A DNA stretch of 33,089 nucleotides from VRUE01 sp036403515 (GCA_036403515.1 DASWQV010000095.1:1-33089); one strand, 5' to 3'; shown: positions 22,936 through 30,428, counted from the stretch's first letter. Program-made: numbers and translations. The notes: generated by a model not told the origin, from the sequence alone.

Positions 22936-23902
22936 CCGAATCGGCTCCGTGACGGGCCACCTCGGCCAGCACGTTCGTCTGCCCGAGAAAATATCCCTTA
23001 GTGACCTGCGCACTCCGCCTAAACGACGCGTCCTCACAAAGCCGGGCGTGCAGCCGCGCCAGCTTGGTCGCCGGCACCCCTGGGAAGAGGTGATGGGCGA
23101 GGTGGTAGTTGACGTTGACGGGCGCGAACAGCAGACGCTCGACAGTCCCGGGGATGACCGTGCGGGTACCCGCGATCGTCGGCACCGGATCGCAACCGGC
23201 ATGCTCGGCGACGGCTCGCACGTGCAGGATCAGGCCTAGCACGGTGAACATCGGCACGATCCACAGCAGGAGGAACGCCGACCACCCGTGCACGATGGTC
23301 AGCACGGCACCAAGCCCCACCCACATCACCACGAAGGCGACAAACTGCCAGACTGGGACCAAGCGTCGGATCTCCGTCCCCCCAGTGAGGTAGTTCAGCA
23401 TCGAGAAATTCGACCCAGACCGGAACACCTTCCAGAAGCTGCGTCCCCCCGCATCAGCGAGGAAGATCAGCAGCCACCCGGACTTACTGTAGGCCTCGCG
23501 TGAATCAGCGACATCGGGGTCGGCGTCGGAGTTGAGAAAGCGGTGATGCCGGAAGTGATGGCTTCGATAGAGGCTCGTGCTAACGAACAGTGGAAAGGCG
23601 AGAAATAGGTCGCTCGCCAGGTCGTTGAAGAAGCGGTGTCGCGCCAACAACCGGTGAGCCCCATCGTGCATCAGCACCAGCAATGCGTGTTGCCGCGTGG
23701 CAATTACCACGATGGCTAGCAGGTAAGACCACCACTCACCGAACCCCAGGGCCGCCGCGGCTGCCAGCCCGATGGTCATCCACTGCGTGAAAATGGCACG
23801 GGCGCCAGCGACCTCATCGACCTCCGCCAGACCACTGACTCTTACCTGCGGCCTAGAGATGCCAGAGTCGCTGGCGACCCCGTCGGATCTAATGCCGTTC
23901 AC
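22925..23902 (-). CDS. Membrane fatty acid desaturase / hydroxylase-type di-iron enzyme
   Basis: The 325-residue protein carries the three histidine boxes of integral-membrane di-iron desaturases: HDGAH, HHFRHH and NYHLAHHLFPGVP, separated by hydrophobic segments (for example WMTIGLAAAAALGFGEWW and VAFVVMWVGLGAVLTIVHGW). It would use O2 and electrons to desaturate or hydroxylate an acyl chain or a small molecule; members in natural-product clusters often act on non-lipid substrates. It is the promoter-proximal gene of the 17-gene operon and starts with GTG at 23902, 12 nt downstream of an AAGG. I recall a desaturase-like gene (desI) in the phaseolotoxin cluster, relevant to the comparison made below. 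Confidence 0.9.
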   Translation of the reverse strand: MNGIRSDGVASDSGISRPQVRVSGLAEVDEVAGARAIFTQWMTIGLAAAAALGFGEWWSYLLAIVVIATRQHALLVLMHDGAHRLLARHRFFNDLASDLFLAFPLFVSTSLYRSHHFRHHRFLNSDADPDVADSREAYSKSGWLLIFLADAGGRSFWKVFRSGSNFSMLNYLTGGTEIRRLVPVWQFVAFVVMWVGLGAVLTIVHGWSAFLLLWIVPMFTVLGLILHVRAVAEHAGCDPVPTIAGTRTVIPGTVERLLFAPVNVNYHLAHHLFPGVPATKLARLHARLCEDASFRRSAQVTKGYFLGQTNVLAEVARHGADSGDR

Positions 23903-23940
23903 TGTTTCTGCCGCCTTTTGATGTTCCGCATCTCCGTCGG

Positions 23941-23970
23941 GGTATACCGGCGTCAGGTCGGCACTGCGAA
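23941..23970 (-). promoter_or_regulatory. Weak candidate promoter of the 17-gene operon
   Basis: On the minus strand TTCGCA (23965-23970) is followed after 18 nt by TATACC (23941-23946), each matching four of six consensus positions. The leader to the GTG at 23902 would be about 30 nt and includes AAGGCGG as a possible ribosome site. Confidence 0.22.
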
Positions 23971-24105
23971 TTCAGGTCGGGTCGCTACTGGAGCGCAGAG
24001 AAACTCCGTCTGCTCAACGGAGATTTCCTCGCCACAGCGCGGGCAATTCAGTACGCGGGCGGGCAGGAAGCAAGTCGAGCCGCCGCGGCGGCGGCTTTCG
24101 GTCGT

Positions 24106-24121
24106 CTCCCGATACCGGGAG
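24106..24121. promoter_or_regulatory. Inverted repeat, candidate operator
   Basis: CTCCCG, four bases (ATAC), CGGGAG: a perfect 6-bp inverted repeat in the middle of the divergent region. It is not followed by a T run, so a regulator site is more likely than a terminator. The LmbU-like or other regulators to the right are candidates for binding. Confidence 0.35.
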
Positions 24122-24261
24122 GCTCTCGATCGACGGGTTAGGGCTTCGGGACGTATACAGAATTTGCGGCGGCACTCTAACCTGCGGCACGCTCTCCTGG
24201 ATGCCGTTTAGAAATGTAACTCGCTCCGCGGCCGCCCACACGGACGCTTCCCCTGCCGCCC

Positions 24262-24591
24262 ATGACTAAAAAGCCAAAAGCGACCAATTCGGCCGTTCTC
24301 GACGCGATCCGCATGGCAGCGCACAGCGTCAAGGGATCTGTCATCGCCTCCGAGGACATCACCGAGTCGACCGGCTTGTGGTCGAGTGAGAGTTCCGGCG
24401 CCCCCAGCCTCTATCTCGACTCGCTGGATCTTCTCGAGCTAGTGGTGTTCATCGAGAATGAGTACGGCTGGGCGATCGAGGACGACCAGATCGACGCGGC
24501 GCGATGGCAGACGGTGGGCGACCTCGCAACGGCCCTGACGAGAGCCGGGCGACAGAACGGGTCAGCGGACGACAACGGTCGCGCGGGCTGA
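24262..24591 (+). CDS. Acyl carrier protein with DSLD motif
   Basis: A 109-residue carrier protein. The phosphopantetheine site is LYLDSLDLLELVVFIENEYG with the serine in DSLDLLE (about residue 54), typical of free-standing ACPs in FAAL or polyunsaturated/aryl pathways. The N-terminus is basic (MTKKPKATN) and there is a Ser/Gly-rich loop (ESSGAPS) before the motif; the C-terminal tail (RQNGSADDNGRAG) looks disordered. It is the first gene of the plus-strand unit with the P450, 5 nt before its GTG, so the P450 may act on an ACP-bound substrate. The FAAL-like enzyme at 4317 is a possible loader. Confidence 0.88.
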   Translation: MTKKPKATNSAVLDAIRMAAHSVKGSVIASEDITESTGLWSSESSGAPSLYLDSLDLLELVVFIENEYGWAIEDDQIDAARWQTVGDLATALTRAGRQNGSADDNGRAG

Positions 24592-24596
24592 GTCTC

Positions 24597-25628
24597 GTGC
24601 CGGAGATCCGAGGCTGGAAGCAATGCCGGGATGCGCTGGCCAGCAGCGAGCTGACCTCTGATCCGCGCCTTGCGGGGTTCGAGCCGAGTCAGCCCAACAA
24701 CCTTCTCTTCTTGGACGGAGAGCCCCATCGGCAGCTTCGCAGCGTGGTGATGCCGTACTTCACTTCGCACCGCCTCGAGGGCTTGAGGGAGCAGATAGAA
24801 ATGATGTGCCGGGCAGCGCTCGATGAGGCACTTTCTGAGGCCGGTGCCGATCTCGTGGCCGACGTCGTTGAGCCGCTCGTCCTCGACGCGATCTTGTCGG
24901 TAATGGAGGTCCCACTCGCACATAGGGAGAGGTTGAGTGCCCTCGCCCGAGACATGCTCGGGCTGTTGGAGCCCGATCTGCCTCCCTTGGCGCGCCATCG
25001 CACCGCCAACGCGGCGATGCGAGCAACAATGCTGTTCGAACGCGATCGCCTGCGAGGCGAAGCGAGTGGGCTCCATGGTTCTCTGGAGGCCGCGGCCAGG
25101 TCGGGGGCTATCCCGACCAAGCTGGCGAGGTCGACGCCGGTTGTCGTGTTGCATGGCGGTTACGAGAACCCGCTCAACCAGCTCGGGTGCCTGACCGCCT
25201 GGGCGGTGCAGAATCCCGAGCGGTTCAAGGAGGCCGCCGCGTCTGCCCCTGCCCTCCTGTTCGAGGAGGTTCTCCGAGTGTTCTCCCCCGTTCGCGTCGT
25301 CGCTCGTTGGGCGGCGGCGGACGACGAGAGCGAGGAGCCAGAACACAAGAGAGGAGACCTCGTGTGGATCAGCCTGGAGAGCGCCAATCGGGACCCCGAC
25401 CAGTTCTGCGACGCCGATGACGTCAACCTCTCCGCACGTCAGCAGCACCTCGGCTTCGGCCACGGGACGCACGCTTGCCTGGGCACCGCGATGGCACGAC
25501 TCGAGGGACGCGCTCTGATTGGGGCCCTCAGCACGGTGCCGGACAACGTGCTGCGCGAGTTCTCGGTCGAGTGGCGGGAGGGAGTCGTCGCCCGCGCCCC
25601 AGCGCAGATCGTGCGGCGACAGCCGTAG
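24597..25628 (+). CDS. Cytochrome P450, short N-terminus
   Basis: The haem ligand loop LGFGHGTHACLG (Cys about 294) and the K-helix FEEVLRVFSPVR (ExxR) identify a P450. The I-helix motif reads HGGYENPLNQLG, so the usual acid-alcohol pair (AGxET/T) is Glu-Asn; this occurs in P450s with altered oxygen activation. From the GTG at 24597, five nt after the carrier protein stop, it has 343 residues, about 50 fewer than usual, and it starts directly at the WKQCRDALASSELTSDPRL region. An ATG at 24504 in the same frame would lengthen it by 31 residues but overlaps the carrier gene by 88 nt. Likely hydroxylates a carrier-bound acyl or aminoacyl group. Confidence 0.85.
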   Translation: MPEIRGWKQCRDALASSELTSDPRLAGFEPSQPNNLLFLDGEPHRQLRSVVMPYFTSHRLEGLREQIEMMCRAALDEALSEAGADLVADVVEPLVLDAILSVMEVPLAHRERLSALARDMLGLLEPDLPPLARHRTANAAMRATMLFERDRLRGEASGLHGSLEAAARSGAIPTKLARSTPVVVLHGGYENPLNQLGCLTAWAVQNPERFKEAAASAPALLFEEVLRVFSPVRVVARWAAADDESEEPEHKRGDLVWISLESANRDPDQFCDADDVNLSARQQHLGFGHGTHACLGTAMARLEGRALIGALSTVPDNVLREFSVEWREGVVARAPAQIVRRQP

Positions 25629-25683
25629 CCTGCCCCGTCGCCCAGCGCGAGAGCTTGCGCTGGCGTCAGCTAAACTGCCGAAC

Positions 25684-26112
25684 TTGACAAACGACCACGT
25701 CACGGTAAGGCGTTGCAACCAGGATGACGTAAGCGCGGTATTGCGCCTATGGTCGACCGCTCGCAGCCGGCATGCCAGCACGCCCGATCGCCGCGAGAAC
25801 CTCGAGAGCCTCGTTGAAGAGAGTCCGGCCGCTCTATTGGTGGCGGAAAAGAGCGGGCGGGTTATCGGCGCTGTGATTGCCGGCTGGGACGGCTGGCGCG
25901 GAAACATCTACCGGCTTGCCGTCCATCGCGGCCATCGCCGCCAGGGGATCGGTCTCCATCTCACCCGCGCCGCCGAGGAATACTTTCGCGATCGCAGCGT
26001 GGGGCGGGTCACGGCGCTCGTTCCCTACGACGATATCGCCGCCTGTTCCTTTTGGGACGCCGCCGGCTATCTGCAGGACGCCGAGATCGGTCGCCGGGTG
26101 CGAAACATTTAG
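25684..26112 (+). CDS. GNAT-family N-acetyltransferase
   Basis: From TTG 25684 the protein has 142 residues. The acetyl-CoA pyrophosphate loop is LAVHRGHRRQGIGLHLTRAAEEYF (RRQGIG), preceded by LLVAEKSGRVIGAVIAGWDGWRGNIYRL, and followed by the terminal strand AACSFWDAAGYLQDAEI. This is a single-domain GNAT. A longer open frame upstream runs through the end of the P450 gene and is not credible. It is 55 nt after the P450 on the same strand and could acetylate an amine in the pathway (including self-protection), or be an unrelated housekeeping gene. Confidence 0.82.
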   Translation: MTNDHVTVRRCNQDDVSAVLRLWSTARSRHASTPDRRENLESLVEESPAALLVAEKSGRVIGAVIAGWDGWRGNIYRLAVHRGHRRQGIGLHLTRAAEEYFRDRSVGRVTALVPYDDIAACSFWDAAGYLQDAEIGRRVRNI

Positions 26113-26212
26113 CGCCTCGGCTGGCGAACCGAAGACGGGAGCAATCTTGACTCGCCCCCCATTCACCCGCCACGCTTCCGTCGACTGACGACCAATCTCG
26201 GGGAGGTGGCCG

Positions 26213-26998
26213 ATGGCCGAAGATCGTTTCAAGGGGCCGATGAACACCAGCGCCCGCCAGTGGGACCCCCAGACCTACGACGCGATCTCTGATCCTCAGT
26301 TGAAATGGGGAATGGAGGGACTGGAGCGGCTCGAGCTGCGGGGCAACGAGACGGTCGTCGACGCTGGCTGCGGCACCGGCCGGGTCACGGCGGCCCTGGC
26401 CGAGCTGCTCCCACGGGGGCGGGTGATCGCAGTCGACAGCTCGAAGGAGATGGTGGAAAAGGCGAGAGAGCGACTGGGGGACAGCGTCGACTACGTGGTC
26501 AGCGACCTTCTCGAGCTGGAGCTTCCCGAGCCGGTCGACGTCATCTTCTCGACGGCGACGCTGCACTGGATTCTGGATCACGACCGCCTCTTCCGGCAGC
26601 TTCGAGGAGTTCTGCGGCCGGGAGGTCGCGTCGTCGCGCAGTGCGGAGGCAAGGGCGGCGCCGCCGCCCACACCCAGGCGATCATCAGCGTCGCCGCTCG
26701 CCACGAGTTCGGGCAGCACCTGACCGGGATGCGAGGCCTTTGGAACTTCTCCACGCCGGAGGAGACGGAGCCGATCCTGGAAAGCGCTGGCTTCACCGAG
26801 GTCCGTTGCTGGCTGGAGCCGAAGCCGTTTCAGCCTGAGCGCCCGCTCGAGTTCATCTCGGCCGTGACCCTTGGACCGATCCTCGAGCAGCTGCCCGAGG
26901 AGAAGCGCCAGCGCTTCGCCGAGGCGGTTCTGGAAGTCTCCGAGCAACCCCTAGTCATCGACTACATCCGCCTCAACATCGAGGCTGTCGCCGCCTGA
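26213..26998 (+). CDS. SAM-dependent methyltransferase, trans-aconitate-methyltransferase-like
   Basis: A 261-residue class I methyltransferase with motif I VVDAGCGTGRVT, the acidic ribose contact VIAVDSSKEMVEKAR, motif II VDVIFSTATLHWILDH and motif III LRGVLRPGGRVVAQCGG. The N-terminal WDPQTYDAISDPQLKWGMEGLERL and the HWILDHD segment are typical of the Tam/SAM-dependent carboxyl methyltransferase branch. The start has a good GGGGAGG 8 nt upstream. It may methylate a cluster intermediate or be a flanking gene; its position beyond the GNAT gene and its independent ribosome site favour a separate unit. It is convergent with the LmbU-like gene, 108 bp apart. Confidence 0.87.
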   Translation: MAEDRFKGPMNTSARQWDPQTYDAISDPQLKWGMEGLERLELRGNETVVDAGCGTGRVTAALAELLPRGRVIAVDSSKEMVEKARERLGDSVDYVVSDLLELELPEPVDVIFSTATLHWILDHDRLFRQLRGVLRPGGRVVAQCGGKGGAAAHTQAIISVAARHEFGQHLTGMRGLWNFSTPEETEPILESAGFTEVRCWLEPKPFQPERPLEFISAVTLGPILEQLPEEKRQRFAEAVLEVSEQPLVIDYIRLNIEAVAA

Positions 26999-27106
26999 AG
27001 TACGGCATTTCGACCTACAGATGGCGCACGTGCACACCACCATGTTTTGGGAGAAGTGATGCCTCACGTTCCACGAAGAGTCGGAGGCGAAAGGAGCGGA
27101 AGCGAC

Positions 27107-27727
27107 CTAGGTCACCTCCTTGCCACAATGCGGACAAATCACCGGCGCGTCAGCGGATTGCCCCGTAGGCTTTCCTGATTTTGCTGATCCGTCTCCAGCG
27201 AATATGACTGCCGCCTGAGCGCGTTCGCCCGGGCCCCTTGCGGCCAAGGCATCGGCTCCCCCTGGTGAAAGCTCTTCTTCTTCCTTCCGTTCCTTTCGTG
27301 CTGCGCGCAGCATCATCCGAAGATCTAAGACCGACCAACGGTGCTCGCTCGCTTCGTCCAGCCACCGGTTTTGTTCTGAAGGATCCATGGAGGCCAGCGC
27401 CTCGTGGTGACTCCACGACAAATTCTCCCGGCGTCGGGAGATTGAAAACCGCGACGCAACGTAAACCATGTTCATAAGAGTCTGCGGGTCATAGCCCGTA
27501 ATTTTTGACGCTCGCGTGTAGCGCTCCCCGAATTTGGTGTTGCCATAGGCAATCCAGTCGCCGAGCAACCACTGGATGCATCGCCCTACAGCGCCAATGC
27601 GACGTCCTGCCGCTGCCCATTCATGGGGATCGAGTTCATGGCTTGGATTCCAGGAGATTAGTTTGCTGCCTTGCCTTTCACCGGAGGCCGGAGCCTGAGA
27701 TCGGTCAACTGTCGCTATGGTTGCCAT
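27107..27727 (-). CDS. LmbU-like regulator with C-terminal CxxC tail
   Basis: A 206-residue protein whose middle part (LLGDWIAYGNTKFGERYTRA, then YDPQTLMNMVYVASRFSISRRRENLSWSHHEAL) corresponds to the LmbU family of cluster-situated activators first described for lincomycin. The C-terminal 50 residues are Ala/Glu/Gly rich and end in ICPHCGKEVT, a half zinc-ribbon that ordinary LmbU proteins lack, so far as I recall. It is transcribed toward the cluster and the base composition is more AT-rich than the biosynthetic genes. It is the best candidate for the pathway-specific regulator. Confidence 0.78.
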   Translation of the reverse strand: MATIATVDRSQAPASGERQGSKLISWNPSHELDPHEWAAAGRRIGAVGRCIQWLLGDWIAYGNTKFGERYTRASKITGYDPQTLMNMVYVASRFSISRRRENLSWSHHEALASMDPSEQNRWLDEASEHRWSVLDLRMMLRAARKERKEEEELSPGGADALAARGPGERAQAAVIFAGDGSAKSGKPTGQSADAPVICPHCGKEVT

Positions 27728-28183
27728 CTAGACTGGCACTCGCCGCATCACGACTGATGCACACCCGCCTGCGGGATGGATCCAAGTCGAATCATTCCAA
27801 CGCCGGCCTAGTTCGAGCCGCCTTGCACCTGGCGACCAATGGTAATAACGCGTCATAGGACCAAGCCCTTGGCGTCTTCGCGACTTTCGATGTTCCCCCA
27901 AGGCGCCCGCGACGCTGTCGCCGTTCTCTCTGACCAGCTTCCAAGCAGGGTCAATTGAGCGAGTTGCCGCATCTGCTCCTGCCGGTCCCTTCACGGACAC
28001 AATCCTCTCAACCAATCAGAGCTCGTACCTGTGCCTATGTGATGCACTATTGCCTCTCGCGTGTGGCACATCGGCCTAAATAAATATCTAGGTCGTACTT
28101 TGCCTCGGTCCCGCCATGGTTCTGCCTCGGCCAGTCCTCGGCCCCGGACGCGAAAGGCCTCATACCCCAGGCAGAAATCTGCG
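27728..28183. other. 456-bp intergenic region, no gene recognised
   Basis: This region separates the LmbU-like and PucR-like genes. It contains weak minus-strand open frames (27728-28015 and 28047-28238) with no recognisable motif, no ribosome site and unconvincing codon use; the first ends exactly one base before the LmbU-like start, probably by chance. It is AT-richer than the cluster and is likely regulatory or a remnant. Confidence 0.4.
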
Positions 28184-29392
28184 CTACGTCAACGGCGCCT
28201 TGACATTTGAGAGAGGACCCAGCAACTCCTCCGCCCAAAGCGCGACCTGAATTTGCGTGCTACACGCATCGAGATTCTGCCCTACCTTTAACTCCACAGT
28301 CCGAAGATGGCGTTCGACGGTGTGTCGGGATTTTTTGAGAGCAATAGCTGTGCTGGCGGCATTTTGTCCAGTCTTGAAATAGGTTCGAAGTGTTCGCCGG
28401 AGTGTCTGTCCATGTTGGGCTCGGCCTTCCAGTGGAAGAAGGTAGGTCGCAATCAGCGCAGCGGCGACATGTTGATCCTGAACCATCGCCGCAAGCAGCA
28501 ACACGTGTCGACATTTGGTGATATGACGAGGTCGATAGAGCGCGACCCGAAGGGCGATCTGAGCTTCGCGATGCGTCAGGCGCCATCCATCAAGGCCTTT
28601 ACGTGGCTCTCCTAGTGCCACGAAAACTCCCTCAGGGAGATCGCTGCCCAAGAGAGCGTCCAGATCGCCAGCCTTCGGAGGACGTGGACCACCGAACCAG
28701 GCCCAGAAGGTGTCCGGATCCGCCGCTGGCACACAGAGCACCATGCGTCCGAGGGCGTTGCCAAGTTTCAGGATGACCCGGTCCGCTTTGGACCCGCGGA
28801 CGATCGCTCCAACATGCCACCCCTCCAAGGAGTAGCCGATTTCAGCCTCCTTTTTTCCAGTTGAGCCGGCGAGTAGCTTTTTCACCTGCTCGCTAAGCCT
28901 TTGTGCAGGAGTACGGGAAATGCGTTCTATCTCGTGCATGTACTCCGTTGCGATCCCGGCCGTTAGATGGTCGACGAGAGGCCCATGGTCCCTGAGAATG
29001 TCCTGCAAGGCCTCGCACGGCAGGTCATGCGCCTCCCCTAGAATCACCTCATACAGGACCCGATCTCCAGCGTGGTACCGGCGCAAGACTGCGTCTAGAG
29101 GAACTCCGTTGCGCGCAGCCCGCCTAGCCTGGGTACTCGCCGCAAGTGGAATCGCGCTGGCTGGCACCTCGCCTGTCTCGATGCCGCTCAAGACGTAATT
29201 GACTGCCTCACTGACCGCTTCGCAAAGGCCGACAACGTACTCGGCACCCGCAACTGCCTCTGGAATCTCTACTTCTACAACCCGGTCGAGCACGCCTTTT
29301 TCGATCTCCGGCTGGCGTCGGCGCAATCGCGTCGATAGTTCACACCGCACCTCTGTCGTCGAACTCCATCGCTGTCGCGGTGAAACGGCCAT
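28184..29392 (-). CDS. PucR/CdaR-type transcriptional regulator
   Basis: A 402-residue protein with the architecture of PucR-family regulators: an N-terminal helical sensory region with GVPLDAVLRRYHAGDRVLYEVI, a middle GGDEF-like-derived beta/alpha region and a C-terminal PucR helix-turn-helix, LRRTLRTYFKTGQNAASTAIALKKSRHTVERHLRTVEL, followed by LWAEELL. Such proteins control purine, amino acid or secondary-metabolite genes. Lower GC and more variable codon use than the cluster suggest a different history. A relation to the biosynthetic genes is possible but not shown. Confidence 0.82.
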   Translation of the reverse strand: MAVSPRQRWSSTTEVRCELSTRLRRRQPEIEKGVLDRVVEVEIPEAVAGAEYVVGLCEAVSEAVNYVLSGIETGEVPASAIPLAASTQARRAARNGVPLDAVLRRYHAGDRVLYEVILGEAHDLPCEALQDILRDHGPLVDHLTAGIATEYMHEIERISRTPAQRLSEQVKKLLAGSTGKKEAEIGYSLEGWHVGAIVRGSKADRVILKLGNALGRMVLCVPAADPDTFWAWFGGPRPPKAGDLDALLGSDLPEGVFVALGEPRKGLDGWRLTHREAQIALRVALYRPRHITKCRHVLLLAAMVQDQHVAAALIATYLLPLEGRAQHGQTLRRTLRTYFKTGQNAASTAIALKKSRHTVERHLRTVELKVGQNLDACSTQIQVALWAEELLGPLSNVKAPLT

Positions 29393-29731
29393 TTATTCTT
29401 CCCCCCTTTTTCCCGAGCCGCGACCCGCCTCGCGCGCCAGAATCGGGGACGCTAGGCCCCGTGCAGCAGCGGGTCAATTCCCTTGCTGGGCACCATCCCA
29501 GCAGCGGATGCATGGTCTTGCCACAGAGAGAGGTTCTGGACTTCACCCCTAGCTTGAAATCCATTGGGAGTCGGATATAAAGTCCGTTCTTGCAGGAGAG
29601 AAGCCCCCCTCAGCTAGGATCTGAACCACTCATTGGCATCGGACCGTCGGCCCCCATCCCAATCTGGCCTTTGCCGAATATAGAATATATTCTATGGTCA
29701 AGTCAGGTCGACCACGGGAGGCTCCGCTCCC
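29393..29731. other. 339-bp divergent region with AT-rich palindrome
   Basis: The gap between the divergent PucR-like and XRE genes. Apart from the palindrome at 29680-29695 and the hairpin at 29715-29732 described separately, it shows no convincing ORF. Confidence 0.4.
29680..29695. promoter_or_regulatory. Perfect 16-bp AT-rich palindrome, candidate operator of the XRE gene
   Basis: ATAGAATATATTCTAT reads identically on both strands and is a marked island of AT in GC-rich DNA. It ends 36 bp before the GTG of the XRE-type regulator, a usual position for autoregulation, and it could overlap a -10 element (TAGAAT or TATATT). Confidence 0.5.
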
Positions 29732-29732
29732 G
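29715..29732 (+). promoter_or_regulatory. Hairpin covering the XRE ribosome binding site and start
   Basis: CGGGAG, a six-base loop, then CTCCCG form a perfect 6-bp stem. The left arm is the likely Shine-Dalgarno sequence (GGGAGG at 29716-29721) and the right arm ends at the G of the GTG start, so the fold would hide both. The effect on translation is inferred. Confidence 0.35.
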
Positions 29733-29974
29733 TGCCGTCGCCGACCGCCGCCCAGCTTGGATCTGCCATACGCCAGCTTCGAAAGAAGCGGGACTTGAGC
29801 ATTGAGGCACTCGCGAATGAGGCGGGAATTCATCCGACCTATCTCTCCGGCATCGAGCGCGGAAGCAAAAGTGCCGACAATCCAAGCTGGAACCTGCTCA
29901 TTTCGATCTGCGACGTGCTCGAGGTCGATATTCACGAGCTCGTGATCCTGGCGGCCGCGGTGGAGCCAAGCTAG
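29732..29974 (+). CDS. Small XRE-family helix-turn-helix regulator
   Basis: An 80-residue Cro/CI-type DNA-binding domain: LGSAIRQLRKKRDLSIEALANEAGIHPTYLSGIERG with the recognition helix HPTYLSGIERG, followed by NPSWNLLISICDVLEVDIHELV. It begins with GTG and consists of the domain alone. It is likely a dimeric repressor acting on the palindrome upstream. Confidence 0.88.
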   Translation: MPSPTAAQLGSAIRQLRKKRDLSIEALANEAGIHPTYLSGIERGSKSADNPSWNLLISICDVLEVDIHELVILAAAVEPS

Positions 29975-30355
29975 CTCTCGTAGACAAGCCCAGGGACAAG
30001 GGAATCGAGTCAAAGGTCCGGGCCAATTTCATGTCCCGACCCATTGAAGCCAGATCAGGTTTGACGGAGACCCAGAACCAGGATTCCTACCTGGAAGAAG
30101 GGAACACCCAAGTCATGCCACGACAGAGGAGATACCCCGATGAGCTGCTCGATCGCGGGGGCCCGGATGGTCGTCATGGACTGAACGTAGCTTCGCCATC
30201 GCCGCAAAGCGGGTCGGAATGACCCGAAATTTCCGCTAGTCCCCGCGCATCGGCGCGAATATCGCCACTAGTGCCAGAAGCGGAGCGCCAACAGGGTCAC
30301 GGTTGGAAACTCCCCCCGAAAGCGAAGTTGCCGCTTTGCAGGCACTTCCAAGAGG
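29975..30355. other. 381-bp gene-free region with a transposase relic
   Basis: No intact gene is visible. The only recognisable element is the OrfA remnant at 30115-30184. The rest, up to the tRNA gene, has no ORF with coding character. Confidence 0.45.
30115..30184 (+). pseudogene. Relic of an IS3-type OrfA transposase N-terminus
   Basis: The frame starting at ATG 30115 reads MPRQRRYPDELLDRG and then departs. Removing one G from the five-G run at 30157-30161 restores RYPDELLDRGARMVVMD and a stop at 30182-30184. This resembles the start of IS3-family OrfA proteins (R(R/K)YPxEL.ER..RMV). The body and inverted repeats of the element are gone. Confidence 0.45.
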
Positions 30356-30428
30356 GTGGACGACCGGATTCGAACCGGCGACCGCCTGGACCACAACCAG
30401 GAGCTCTACCAACTGAGCTACGTCCACC
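30356..30428 (-). tRNA. tRNA-His (anticodon GTG)
   Basis: On the minus strand the gene folds as GTGGACG acceptor, D-arm TAGCTCAGTTGGTAGAGC, anticodon stem CCTGG with loop TTGTGGT and CCAGG, and T-arm GGTTCGAATCC. The extra G at -1 (30428) pairs with the discriminator C (30356), a hallmark of histidine tRNA. CCA is not encoded. tRNA genes are common integration sites, and the transposase relic lies 170 bp away. Confidence 0.95.

Larger units (their letters stand above)
23903..24261. other. 359-bp divergent control region between the large operon and the carrier-P450 unit
   Basis: This must hold the promoters of both divergent units. It contains a palindromic GGTATACC (23941-23948) that could supply a -10 for the desaturase operon, a 6-bp inverted repeat at 24106-24121, and an 84-codon minus-strand open frame (23953-24207) without ATG, GTG or TTG that encodes a zinc-ribbon-like CPRCGEE. 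No gene is convincing. Confidence 0.45.

Noticed and set aside
24411..25907. 498-codon minus-strand open frame opposite the carrier protein and P450 genes
   Set aside because: It is antisense to two genes with clear motifs, its translation has no recognisable domain, and long antisense frames are expected in GC-rich DNA.
27728..28015. 95-codon frame directly upstream of the LmbU-like gene
   Set aside because: It has a TTG start without ribosome site, no recognisable similarity and no coding-like composition; kept as intergenic.
29694..29801. 35-codon frame (ATG 29694, MVKSGRPREA...) overlapping the XRE start
   Set aside because: It has no ribosome site and runs out of frame through a well-supported DNA-binding protein; a leader peptide cannot be excluded but nothing supports it.
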